From NCBI GenBank assembly GCA_024699645.1, contig JAILPE010000112.1, positions 69,385-103,552 of the forward strand: a stretch of DNA of 34,168 bases, read 5' to 3'. Each line of letters starts with the position of its first letter. Positions within the stretch are counted from its first letter, which is position 1. The position numbers were made by a program, and so were the translations under genes. Positions 1-8,303 of this stretch are shown here, in pieces. The stretch is from Lachnospiraceae bacterium. GTDB lineage: Bacteria; Bacillota; Clostridia; Lachnospirales; Lachnospiraceae. The notes under the pieces are model-generated. The model was not told where the DNA came from. It searched no databases and was given only the letters and a program-made list of their open reading frames with translations.

Positions 1-882
1 GAGCTTGACCTCTTTGAAGCTTTCAACAAGCATGCAGGTGATGCAAGAATACCTGCTAAGATCAAGGAGATGGAGGCAGAACTCGGTGTCGGAAACAAAA
101 AGCCTGAGGTTCTTACAAAGCTTGCACAGTATGAACTTACACTTCTTGACTGGGTTGAGGCTCATAAAGGTTACAGAAAGTATGTTGCCATTGCAGGAAA
201 ATGCTGGCCCGCATTCCAGACACAGTTTGGTTTCGTGCCTTGCTACGTAAACAGCCGTCTTACGGGAATGGGAATCCCTGTTTCATGCGAGGTTGATATT
301 TACGGTTGTCTTTCAGAGTTTATCGGTACATGTGTAAGTGATGATATCGTAACACTTCTTGATATCAATAACTCTGTACCCGATGATATGTACAAAGAAG
401 CTATCGAAGGCAAGTTCCCTTATACTCATAAGGATACTTTCATGGGCTTCCATTGCGGAAATACATGCTCGAAGAAGATGGCATTCTGTGAGATGAGAAA
501 TCAGAAGATCATGGCAAGAACACTTCCTGTTGAAGTTACAAACGGAACTCTTGAGGGTGATATCGCTCCCGGCAAGATCACATTCTACCGTCTTCAGTCA
601 ACAGCAGATGCTAAGCTTCGCGCTTATATCGCTCAGGGAGAAGTACTTGATGTACGTACAAAGTCATTCGGAAGTATCGGTGTATTTGCTATACCTGAGA
701 TGGGCAGATTCTATCGTCATGTTCTTATCGAGAAGAATTTCCCTCATCACGGTGCAGTAGCATTCGGCCATTTTGGAAAAGCTCTTTATGAGGTATTCAA
801 GTATGTCGGTGTTCCGATCGAGGATCTTGATTATAATCATCCGGCATCACTTCCTTATCCTACTGAGAATCCTTTTAAATAA
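1..882 (+). CDS. L-fucose/L-arabinose isomerase-like protein, C-terminal part (5' end outside window)
   Basis: The reading frame is open from the first base, so the gene begins upstream and only its last 293 codons are present. The protein resembles the C-terminal half of the fucose/arabinose isomerase superfamily (COG2407 type), cytoplasmic metal-dependent enzymes that interconvert aldoses and ketoses. The supporting motifs are a conserved acidic patch in CEVDIYGCLSE, expected to carry a metal-binding glutamate, and the histidine-rich PHHGAVAFGHFGKAL stretch near the C-terminus, typical of the active-site end of this fold. There is no signal peptide or membrane segment in the visible part. 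The true sugar (fucose, arabinose, xylose or other) cannot be read from the sequence. Sugar catabolism fits the adjacent sugar transporter locus, but a strong hairpin separates the two, so they are probably separate transcripts. Confidence 0.75.
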   Translation, partial: ELDLFEAFNKHAGDARIPAKIKEMEAELGVGNKKPEVLTKLAQYELTLLDWVEAHKGYRKYVAIAGKCWPAFQTQFGFVPCYVNSRLTGMGIPVSCEVDIYGCLSEFIGTCVSDDIVTLLDINNSVPDDMYKEAIEGKFPYTHKDTFMGFHCGNTCSKKMAFCEMRNQKIMARTLPVEVTNGTLEGDIAPGKITFYRLQSTADAKLRAYIAQGEVLDVRTKSFGSIGVFAIPEMGRFYRHVLIEKNFPHHGAVAFGHFGKALYEVFKYVGVPIEDLDYNHPASLPYPTENPFK

Positions 883-1218
883 TTAATCCGAGACTCGGAT
901 TAGCATTATTTGAGTGATAAAAAATGTTGCTTTTTGGAGAAAAAAACACATATTGAAGTGCCATAATTGGTAAAAGTTTATAATAAACCGCCGTATTACT
1001 TGTAATTCGGCGGTTTATTAGCATTATACGGGAGCCTGATAGCAAAATTTGATAGGTTCAAACATAGCAAATGAAGCTATAATTTGATAAGTGCATTTTC
1101 AATTGAATTTATTATGGATAAAGTTGTGTGCATGGATATTTAATCCGAAATCAGGTCATTTTGTTTTAAGACAGGAAAGACCCCGGATCGGAAGAATATA
1201 ATATCGGGAGGCTTTAAA
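883..1218. other. Intergenic region, 336 bases, no gene
   Basis: No convincing coding frame lies here. It holds a short hairpin (884-902, stem TAATCCGA, loop GAC, no T-run) just after the isomerase stop, a long hairpin at 981-1020, and an A+T-rich stretch at 1040-1115 that probably carries the promoter of the transporter operon. A TATAAT box is at 1078-1083 without a good -35 partner. AATTTGATA is repeated at 1046-1054 and 1081-1089, and ATAGCAAA at 1040-1047 and 1065-1072. The repeats may be regulator sites. Confidence 0.6.
981..1020 (+). terminator. Long hairpin, probable terminator after the isomerase gene
   Basis: TAATAAACCGCCG at 981-993 pairs perfectly with CGGCGGTTTATTA at 1008-1020, a 13-bp stem. 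The loop can extend the stem with ATTAC/GTAAT after one mismatch. The T-rich tail lies inside the stem rather than after it, so it could work in either direction. Confidence 0.7.
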
Positions 1219-4143
1219 GTGAAAAAGGCTAAAGGACTGATCATATTTGCTGCCGCTGTTGTTTTGATTATCGGTTTTGTTTTGATCTTGGGACTTTTTG
1301 AGGAGGATAACTTCATCAAAAAGTATGAAGGAACAGATCTTTCGTATGATGTTCGTGGACTTGGCCGTGAAAACACTTACAAGCTTTTTATGCTTGAGCA
1401 TGAGTCTTCGCCTCTCGCAACAGAAGGTTTTTCTGTTGAAGCTACAGATTATGCTCAGGCTGTTGATGTAGAAGTCAGAAATGAATGCGACGGTGTAGAG
1501 AATGTACTTTATACCGGTGACACTTCCGAAGTCACATGGGAAATTAATGCTCCGCAATCGGGACTTTATAATGTTTCTCTTAGGTATTATCCCGTACAGA
1601 GCAGAGGAGTTGAGATTGAGAGAGAGTTTAGGATAAACGGTGAAGTTCCTTTTGTCGGAGCCGAAGATCTTGCATTCTCACGTATCTGGACCGATGCTAC
1701 CGAAGTTCGTACCGATAACCGTGGTAATGAGCTCCGCCCTTCTCAGATCGAAAGATTTGAGTGGCAGGAAGCAATGTTCTCCGATTATCTCGGATATGAG
1801 ATCGAGCCTTATCGTTTTTGGCTCGATGAAGGAAAAAATACAATTACTCTTAAATCTGTAAATGAACCTGTTATCATCAAATCTATTGAATTCTTACCGA
1901 TCACGGTAAATTATACATATTCTCAGTATTCTGACGATCATAAAAATATGACTTCTTCATCCGAGTCGCTTTCATATGTCGGAAAGATCGACGGAGAGAA
2001 TGCATCCGGTCGTTCCGATGCTTCACTTTATGCTCGTTTTGACAAATCTGTTTCCAATACAGACCCTTACAGTATTACCACAACAAAGCTCAATTATATC
2101 GGCGGAGACGCATGGAAGGTTCCCGGCCAGTGGATCGAATGGGAATTCGAAGTTCCCGGCGACGGATTTTACAATATTACAATAAAGGGACGTCAGAGTT
2201 ATCAGCGAGGAGGCGTTTCTTCGAGAAAGATAACGATAGACGGGCAGTTGCCGTTTGAAGAGGCAATGGCTGTCGGCTTTGTTTATAACACAGACTGGGA
2301 TATGATCACTCTTTCGGATTCGGATGAGAAACCTTATGATTTTTATCTTACAAAGGGTAAACATACGATCCGTCTTGAGGCTACACTCGGTGATCTCGGA
2401 GAAGTCCTCAACGATCTTTCGGACAGCGTATTCAGGCTTAATCTTATTTACAGAAAGCTTATAGTACTCACCGGTACCAATCCCGACTCACACAGAGATT
2501 ATAATATCAAGAGTGTTTATCCCGACATAATCGAAGCAATGGGTCTTGAAAGCAAACGTCTTTATAAAACGGTTGATGATTATATTGCGATCACCGGTGA
2601 AAAGTCCGATCAGATAGCAAATGCGATCACACTTGCCGCACAGCTTGAACGTTTTAACAACGACCCGCGTGATATCACAAAGACTCTTAAAAATTTCAAA
2701 GAAAATATAGCAGCACTCGGAACTTCAATAAATACTATCAGTGAAAGTAAACTTGATATAGACTACATGATAGTCCAGGGTAAAGAAACCGAAAAGGTAG
2801 AGGATGATGCCGGATTTTTCTCGAATCTCTGGCATGATATCAAATCTTTCTTCGTTTCATTCTTCTACGATTACAATTCGATCGGAGATGTATATGACGA
2901 AGATGATGAAGACACTATTGAAGTTTGGCTTCTTGCCGGACGTGATCAGAATTCGATCATGAAGATGATGGTCGATGACACGTTTACACCTGAGACAGGG
3001 ATTAAAGTCAATGTTCAGCTTATTGCGGCCGATGCGCTTCTTCCCGCGGTAGTTGCAGGAAAAGGCCCCGATGTTGTACTTACGGGTAATCAGCAGGATC
3101 CCGTTAACTACGCTCTTCGTAATGCGGTTGAAGATCTTACGCAGTTTGATGATCTTGACGAGGTGCTTTCAGAGTATCCTATCAGCTCGTATCGTTCTTA
3201 TCTTTTCGAAGGCGGTATGTATGCTCTTCCCGAAACACTGAATTATAATGTATTGTTCTATCGTAAAGACATTCTTGAAGAATTCGGACTTGAGCCGCCT
3301 CAAACATGGGATGATCTTATCAATATGCTTCCCACTATCCAGGGAAACAGTATGACACTTGCCGTACCTTCTACGGAGCGTAAGATCGGTAATGTGATCA
3401 ATCCGGATCTTTCACTGCTGATCTCGATGACTTACCAGTACGGCGGTGATTTCTATGATGATGACGGTAAGAAGATCCAGATAGACAACGAGGAAAGTGT
3501 TCAGGCGTTTACAAAATACACCAGTCTGTTTGTTGATTACGGTATTCCGCTTGAGCTTGATTTTGTAACCCGTTTTCGTTCCGGAGAGGTTCCGATCGGT
3601 ATTGCGGATTATAACACATTCAATACTCTTGTCCTTTCTGCACCCGAGCTTCGCGGACTTTGGGATTTCATGCCTATTCCGGGTGTTAAGAAGGTAGATG
3701 AGAACGGAGAGGAATATATCGACAGAGCAGTGCACGGATGGGGCCAGTGCTCGATGATGATCAAAACGGATAATGAAAAGGTAAGAAACAATTCGTGGAA
3801 ATTCCTTAAGTGGTGGGCGTCGTCCGAAACACAGGTTCGATACGGACGTGAGCTTGAATCGGTTATGGGTTCCGCAGCCAGATATGCAACGGCCAATGAT
3901 GTGGCATTTAAACAGCTTGCATGGAGCGCTGATCAGATAAAGGTACTTGAAGAACAAAGAAAGTGGGCAAGAGGATTCAGAGAGATCGCCGGTGGATACT
4001 ACACCAGCCGTCACCTGACAAATGCCGTACGTAAAGTTGTAAATCAAAAGCTTGATCAGAGAGAAGTGCTTCTTGATTACACAAGAACGATCAACGAAGA
4101 GATTACCAAGAAACGTAAAGAATATGGTCTTGACACTGATTGA
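1219..4143 (+). CDS. Membrane-anchored giant solute-binding protein with two N-terminal beta-sandwich domains
   Basis: A 974-residue protein, over twice the normal length of a family 1 extracellular solute-binding protein. Residues 5-27 are a hydrophobic anchor with no lipobox cysteine, so it is probably held by an N-terminal membrane helix. Two related domains follow (about 60-230 and 235-420). Each has a GxYN...RG...R...I(N/D)G..PF core and ends in YxFxLxxGK(N/H)TI, like galactose-binding-type carbohydrate modules. Residues about 530-552 form an aromatic, amphipathic stretch (FFSNLWHDIKSFF), followed by an acidic linker. Residues 565-974 are the sugar-binding protein proper, with GKGPDVVLTG and WKFLKWWASSETQ motifs typical of the family. 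It starts at GTG 1219 with GGGAGG seven bases upstream. It is first in a tight operon with two permease genes, which should be its partners. The ligand is unknown. Confidence 0.85.
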   Translation: MKKAKGLIIFAAAVVLIIGFVLILGLFEEDNFIKKYEGTDLSYDVRGLGRENTYKLFMLEHESSPLATEGFSVEATDYAQAVDVEVRNECDGVENVLYTGDTSEVTWEINAPQSGLYNVSLRYYPVQSRGVEIEREFRINGEVPFVGAEDLAFSRIWTDATEVRTDNRGNELRPSQIERFEWQEAMFSDYLGYEIEPYRFWLDEGKNTITLKSVNEPVIIKSIEFLPITVNYTYSQYSDDHKNMTSSSESLSYVGKIDGENASGRSDASLYARFDKSVSNTDPYSITTTKLNYIGGDAWKVPGQWIEWEFEVPGDGFYNITIKGRQSYQRGGVSSRKITIDGQLPFEEAMAVGFVYNTDWDMITLSDSDEKPYDFYLTKGKHTIRLEATLGDLGEVLNDLSDSVFRLNLIYRKLIVLTGTNPDSHRDYNIKSVYPDIIEAMGLESKRLYKTVDDYIAITGEKSDQIANAITLAAQLERFNNDPRDITKTLKNFKENIAALGTSINTISESKLDIDYMIVQGKETEKVEDDAGFFSNLWHDIKSFFVSFFYDYNSIGDVYDEDDEDTIEVWLLAGRDQNSIMKMMVDDTFTPETGIKVNVQLIAADALLPAVVAGKGPDVVLTGNQQDPVNYALRNAVEDLTQFDDLDEVLSEYPISSYRSYLFEGGMYALPETLNYNVLFYRKDILEEFGLEPPQTWDDLINMLPTIQGNSMTLAVPSTERKIGNVINPDLSLLISMTYQYGGDFYDDDGKKIQIDNEESVQAFTKYTSLFVDYGIPLELDFVTRFRSGEVPIGIADYNTFNTLVLSAPELRGLWDFMPIPGVKKVDENGEEYIDRAVHGWGQCSMMIKTDNEKVRNNSWKFLKWWASSETQVRYGRELESVMGSAARYATANDVAFKQLAWSADQIKVLEEQRKWARGFREIAGGYYTSRHLTNAVRKVVNQKLDQREVLLDYTRTINEEITKKRKEYGLDTD

Positions 4144-4211
4144 TCGGTTCTTGGCCGAACGGTTCAGATAATATAGGGAGTGACGAAACGCTCTTTTCAG
4201 AGGAGGATGCT

Positions 4212-5150
4212 ATGTCATCGTTTGCTAAATCATATGTAAGTATGAAAAAGAACAACGTACGAATCGCGTGGAAGAAAGCAAAGTCAATGAAGTCTTGCTA
4301 TCTTTTCCTGCTTCCGTTCTTTGTGCTCTTTTTCACCTTCTATATATTGCCGATCTTTTCGTCAATATATTACAGCTTTACTTATTACAATATTTTGGAG
4401 CCACCGAAGTTTATATTCCTCCAAAACTATATAAATCTTATATTGCAGGATGATGTCTTCCTGATCGCGATCAAAAATACATTTGTGATCGCTGTCATAA
4501 CCGGACCTGTCGGTTATATGCTTCAGTTTGTTTGTGCCTGGTTCATAAACGAACTTCCCAAATGGCTTCGTGCCGTTGTAGTTATCCTTTTCTATTCGCC
4601 TTCGATCGCAGGAAATATATACTATATTTTCTCAATCTTCTTCAGAGGTGATGCGTATGGTTACGTCAACGGTATGCTGATCGACGTGGGGATCATTAAT
4701 GAACCGATTTTCTTCCTTACAAATCCGGATTACATGATGGGACTTATCATTGCGGTTCTGTTGTGGCTTTCAATGGGAGCCGGATTCCTCGGTTTTGTTG
4801 CCGGTCTTCAAGGTGTCGATAAAGCACAATATGAGGCGGGATATATAGACGGCGTTAAAAACAGGTGGCAGGAATTGTGGTACATAACTCTTCCGAATAT
4901 GAAGCCGATGCTTTTGTTCGGTGCCGTTATGGCGATCACTTCATCATTTGGCGTCAGTGCTCAGACCATGGCTCTTTGCGGTTATCCCAGTACGGACTAT
5001 GCAGCACGAACCATTGTTACACACCTTTATGATTACGGTTTTACCAGATTTGAAATGGGTTATGCTTCGGCCATCGCTACCATACTTTTCCTGGCGATGA
5101 TCCTTTGCAACAAGGCAATTCAGGCACTCCTCAGAAGAGTAGGCCATTGA
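4212..5150 (+). CDS. Sugar ABC transporter permease (MalF/LplB-like)
   Basis: A 312-residue inner-membrane permease with about six hydrophobic segments. The EAA loop that docks the ATPase is at about residue 208 (EAGYIDGVKNRWQELWYITLP). It belongs to the carbohydrate uptake type 1 group and should pair with the next gene. The frame is open further upstream to 4140, but ATG 4212 is chosen because GAGGAGG ends five bases before it and the N-terminus then looks normal (MSSFAKSY). The frame upstream codes for an unlikely polar leader. The gene starts about 70 bases after the large binding-protein gene and continues the operon. No ATPase gene is nearby, so it probably uses a shared MsmX-like ATPase encoded elsewhere. 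Confidence 0.9.
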   Translation: MSSFAKSYVSMKKNNVRIAWKKAKSMKSCYLFLLPFFVLFFTFYILPIFSSIYYSFTYYNILEPPKFIFLQNYINLILQDDVFLIAIKNTFVIAVITGPVGYMLQFVCAWFINELPKWLRAVVVILFYSPSIAGNIYYIFSIFFRGDAYGYVNGMLIDVGIINEPIFFLTNPDYMMGLIIAVLLWLSMGAGFLGFVAGLQGVDKAQYEAGYIDGVKNRWQELWYITLPNMKPMLLFGAVMAITSSFGVSAQTMALCGYPSTDYAARTIVTHLYDYGFTRFEMGYASAIATILFLAMILCNKAIQALLRRVGH

Positions 5151-5174
5151 TCTTATTAAGAGAGAGAGAAAAAT

Positions 5175-6065
5175 ATGAAAACGTCAACAAAGCCTTATCA
5201 TAAAAAACCGAAGATATTGCGTCGGCGCCAGCCTAACCGTTCAAGAGGAGGAGATATCGGCATCTATATTTTCCTTGCGATCATGTCCGTTATCATGGTG
5301 CTTCCGCTTTTGTTTGCCATAAATCAGTCACTTAAGCCCATGGATGAACTTTTCCGTTTCCCGCCGACATTCTTTGCAAAGAATCCCGGTTTTGACAATT
5401 TCACGGATCTGTTTGTAACCATGAATAAGTCGACTGTACCGTTCTCGCGTTACATATTCAATACATTGTTCACGACGGCGGTCGGCACGGCAGGACATCT
5501 GCTTATCGGTTCGATGGCGGCTTTTGTGCTTGCCAAATATAACTTCCCCGGAAGTAAATTCTTCTTTGGTGTGGTTGTTACAGCCCTTATGTTTACGGGT
5601 TCGATACTTATGATCCCCAATTACCTCATCATGAATTCACTCGGTTGGATAGATTCGCTTCTTGCAATCATAGTTCCGGCGTTTGCTTCACCGATGGGTG
5701 TATTCCTAATGAAACAGTTTATGGAGGGATTGCCGACGGCTCTTATAGAAGCGGCAAAAGTTGACGGTGCTTCCGAATGGTATGTATTTACCAGGATCGT
5801 AATGCCTAACGTTAAGCCTGCCTGGCTTACGATGATAATTTTTTCCGTACAGAGTCTTTGGAACAATCCGGCTTCCGTATATATATACTCCGAGGAAAAG
5901 AAAGCTCTTGTATATGCGCTTTCTCAGGTTTCTCTCGGCGGTGTTGCCAGAACCGGTCAGGCTGCGGCAGTTTCTGTTGTTACTATGATCGTTCCGATCT
6001 TGTTGTTCATTATTTCCGAGAGCCAGATACTTGAAACGATGGCAAGCTCGGGTATTAAGGATTGA
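5175..6065 (+). CDS. Carbohydrate ABC transporter permease (MalG/YtcP-like)
   Basis: A 296-residue inner-membrane permease, partner of the preceding gene. It has a basic N-terminus, a first membrane segment at about 29-50, and an EAA loop at about residue 192 (EAAKVDGASEWYVFTRIVMP). Its ending, LETMASSGIKD, matches the usual MalG-type C-terminus, which contacts the ATPase. The gene begins 24 bases after the previous stop behind a weaker AGAGAGAG ribosome site. Together with the large membrane-anchored binding protein it completes the first importer of the locus, apart from an ATPase. Confidence 0.92.
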   Translation: MKTSTKPYHKKPKILRRRQPNRSRGGDIGIYIFLAIMSVIMVLPLLFAINQSLKPMDELFRFPPTFFAKNPGFDNFTDLFVTMNKSTVPFSRYIFNTLFTTAVGTAGHLLIGSMAAFVLAKYNFPGSKFFFGVVVTALMFTGSILMIPNYLIMNSLGWIDSLLAIIVPAFASPMGVFLMKQFMEGLPTALIEAAKVDGASEWYVFTRIVMPNVKPAWLTMIIFSVQSLWNNPASVYIYSEEKKALVYALSQVSLGGVARTGQAAAVSVVTMIVPILLFIISESQILETMASSGIKD

Positions 6066-6075
6066 GGTGGCGCGT

Positions 6076-7572
6076 ATGAAGAGATTGGTAGTTTTTATGG
6101 CTCTTGTCCTTGTACTGGCCGCGGTTTCACCGGCTGTTGTTTCGCAAGCCGATTCAGGTTATTCATATAACTATGATTTTTGGGGTGAGGAAATACACGC
6201 CCCCAACCCTTATGCAGTAAAAAAAGCTCTTACTCATGTTGAACTCGGACTTGATAAAAAGCTTTCCAAAGCTCAGGGTTTATTTGTCAAAGATAATCTT
6301 ATCTATATTTGCGATACAGGAAATAACAGGATAATCGTACTTGAATATGCGGACGAAGAATACAAGGTTAAGGAAATCATCGAGTCTTTTGAGGGAGCTG
6401 AGATCAATACGTTTAGTTCTCCGAGTGATATCTTTGTTACCGATGAATATTACTTCATCGCAGATACCGAGAATAACAGGATATTAAAACTCACCAAAGA
6501 TCTTAAGTTTGTTATGGATTTTACCAAACCCGATGATATTAACTTTGATCAGAGTATTACATTTTTACCTTCGAAACTTATCGTTGACGGTGCGGAGCGT
6601 GTGTTCTGTCTCGTAAAACGTGTAAATAAGGGTATTGTTAAATACGAAAATGACGGAAAGTTTAACGGTTTTGTCGGAGCTACTCCGGTAACATATGATT
6701 TGTTTGATTATATCTGGAAGACTTGGATAGCTTCCGATGCTCAGGCCGATGCCATGTCGGATTTTGTACCTACAGAGTATGATAATATCGCAGTCGATCA
6801 TGACGGATTTATGTATGTCGTAACCACAAACTTTTATGAGGGATCACTTATTGACGGTTCGGTCGATCCCGTCAGAAAGCTTAATTCTCTCGGAAATGAT
6901 ATTTTGATACAAAACGGTGATTGGGTTGTTGTCGGCGATATTAACTGGAATGATCAAGGTGTTTATACCGGCTCATCCAGAATTATCGATGTTACAGCAC
7001 TCGATGACGGAACATATTTTGCGCTTGATCGTACAAGAGGAAGAATCTTCGGATATGACGATCAGGGCAATATTCTTTGCTGTTTCGGTGGAAACGGTAA
7101 CAAAGACGGTTATTTCAGAATGCCCACCGCTATCGAACATATGGGGCACGATCTTCTTGTCCTTGATTCTCAGGATGCTCAGTTAACGATATTTACACCG
7201 ACGTATTACGGTAAAAAGATATTCTCCGCTATCTACGAATACCAACAGGGACGTTACGATAAGTCCGCTGACGAGTGGAGAGAAGTTCTTATGGTCAACG
7301 GAAACAATGAGCTTGCGTATAAGGGAATCGGTCGAGCGCTCTTAAGACAGAACAAATATGAAGAGGCGATGGATTACTTCAAGATAAAATATGATGACGA
7401 CAATTACGGTGATGCATTCCAGCTTTACCGAAAACAATGGGTTGAGGATCATGTCGTACTAATATTTATAATTATTTTGCTGGTACTTGTTGTACCGCTC
7501 TTGATAGGCAGAATAAAGAAAGTCAGATGGGAGGTGAAGGCATATGAAAACGAAAGCAAGAAGAATAGTTGA
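6076..7572 (+). CDS. Extracytoplasmic NHL-repeat / TPR protein with C-terminal membrane anchor
   Basis: A 498-residue protein of unknown precise role. A signal peptide (residues 1-25, ending near VVSQADSG) sends it out of the cytoplasm. NHL-type propeller repeats follow, including DTGNNRI at about 80-86, DTENNRI at about 130-136 and a later pair around LDRTRGRIFGY and LDSQDAQLTIF. A short TPR-like helical unit lies at about 400-445 (YEYQQGRYDKSADEW, ALLRQNKYEEAMDYF), and a hydrophobic helix at about 460-480 is followed by a basic tail. The propeller should sit outside the cell, tethered by the C-terminal helix. ATG 6076 is chosen behind GAGGTGG; the upstream in-frame ATG at 6031 lies inside the previous gene. 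The position between permease genes suggests an accessory or docking part of the transporter. Similar genes are, from memory, neighbours of YIP1 and DUF5696 genes in Paenibacillus and Clostridia. Confidence 0.8.
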   Translation: MKRLVVFMALVLVLAAVSPAVVSQADSGYSYNYDFWGEEIHAPNPYAVKKALTHVELGLDKKLSKAQGLFVKDNLIYICDTGNNRIIVLEYADEEYKVKEIIESFEGAEINTFSSPSDIFVTDEYYFIADTENNRILKLTKDLKFVMDFTKPDDINFDQSITFLPSKLIVDGAERVFCLVKRVNKGIVKYENDGKFNGFVGATPVTYDLFDYIWKTWIASDAQADAMSDFVPTEYDNIAVDHDGFMYVVTTNFYEGSLIDGSVDPVRKLNSLGNDILIQNGDWVVVGDINWNDQGVYTGSSRIIDVTALDDGTYFALDRTRGRIFGYDDQGNILCCFGGNGNKDGYFRMPTAIEHMGHDLLVLDSQDAQLTIFTPTYYGKKIFSAIYEYQQGRYDKSADEWREVLMVNGNNELAYKGIGRALLRQNKYEEAMDYFKIKYDDDNYGDAFQLYRKQWVEDHVVLIFIIILLVLVVPLLIGRIKKVRWEVKAYENESKKNS

Positions 7573-8224
7573 TTTCTTTACAAACAGAGCGGCATATGAC
7601 AGATTTTTCAAGAGCCTTCGCTATGCATTATATGTAATCCTTCATCCGTTTGACGGTTTTTGGGATCTTACTCACGAAAAGAGGGGCAGTCTTGCCGCTG
7701 CAAATTTTATTTTGATACTTTCACTTCTCACGTGTGTATTCAGACTGGAATTCACGACATTTCAGTTTATCAAGGTGAATCTTGAACGTGCGAATTTCCT
7801 TGTTGAGATGCTCGGAATCCTGCTTCCGTTTATCATATTTGTTGTTACGAACTGGGCACTTACAACATTGTTTGACGGAAAAGGAACACTTAAGGATGTT
7901 TGGATTGCTTCGGCATATGCCATGACACCTTATCCGCTTATTGTTATTCCGAATACCATCCTCAGTAATTTCCTCGCGGAAGAAGAAGATACTTTTAATT
8001 ATTTCTTCCATGATTTTTCTCTGGTATGGTCGGCACTGCTTTTTATATCGGCGATCATGATGGTTCATGCTTACTCGATAGGAAAAACGATGATCTGTAT
8101 TATATTTACGTTTGTCGGAATGGCAGTCGTTATTTTCCTGCTACTTTTGTTCTTTAGTTTGATCAGTGATGCCGGAGCTTATTTCTATTCACTGTATAAA
8201 GAAGTAATCTTTAGAATTTATTAG
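7544..8224 (+). CDS. YIP1-family polytopic membrane protein
   Basis: A 226-residue protein with a basic, aromatic N-terminal stretch (about 1-35, containing ILHPFDGFWDLTHEKRGS) and about five hydrophobic helices. The HPFDGFWDL motif and helix pattern fit bacterial YIP1-type proteins of unknown biochemical role. The start overlaps the end of the NHL gene by 29 bases and has an excellent GGGAGGTGA site six bases upstream, so translation of the two is probably coupled. That implies joint production and possibly a physical complex at the membrane. It carries no catalytic motif I can recognise. Confidence 0.72.
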   Translation: MKTKARRIVDFFTNRAAYDRFFKSLRYALYVILHPFDGFWDLTHEKRGSLAAANFILILSLLTCVFRLEFTTFQFIKVNLERANFLVEMLGILLPFIIFVVTNWALTTLFDGKGTLKDVWIASAYAMTPYPLIVIPNTILSNFLAEEEDTFNYFFHDFSLVWSALLFISAIMMVHAYSIGKTMICIIFTFVGMAVVIFLLLLFFSLISDAGAYFYSLYKEVIFRIY

Positions 8225-8243
8225 TTTTAACGCAGTCGGATCG

Positions 8244-8278
8244 ATCCCGCTCCTAAAATTGTTTTAGGGAAGTGGGAT
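8244..8278 (+). other. Intra-operon hairpin before the DUF5696-like gene
   Basis: ATCCCGC pairs with GTGGGAT (one G-T pair), then after a small internal loop CCTAAAA pairs with TTTTAGG around a TTG loop. No T-run follows, so this is more likely an RNA stability or processing element than a terminator. Confidence 0.5.
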
Positions 8279-8303
8279 ATGACAGATAGAGGAGGATGTA
8301 CCT

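Noticed and set aside
884-902. Short hairpin after the isomerase gene as terminator
   Set aside because: An eight-bp stem without a T-run; the 13-bp hairpin at 981-1020 is the better candidate.
883-1218. Repeated short motifs considered as a CRISPR remnant
   Set aside because: The repeats are only 8-9 bases, unevenly spaced and have no cas genes nearby.
3412-4047. 211-codon open frame on the minus strand
   Set aside because: It lies wholly inside the solute-binding protein gene, has no ribosome site and shows no recognisable protein motif.
4140-4211. N-terminal extension of the first permease from 4140
   Set aside because: A strong GAGGAGG precedes ATG 4212, and the extra 24 residues are polar and unlike permease N-termini.
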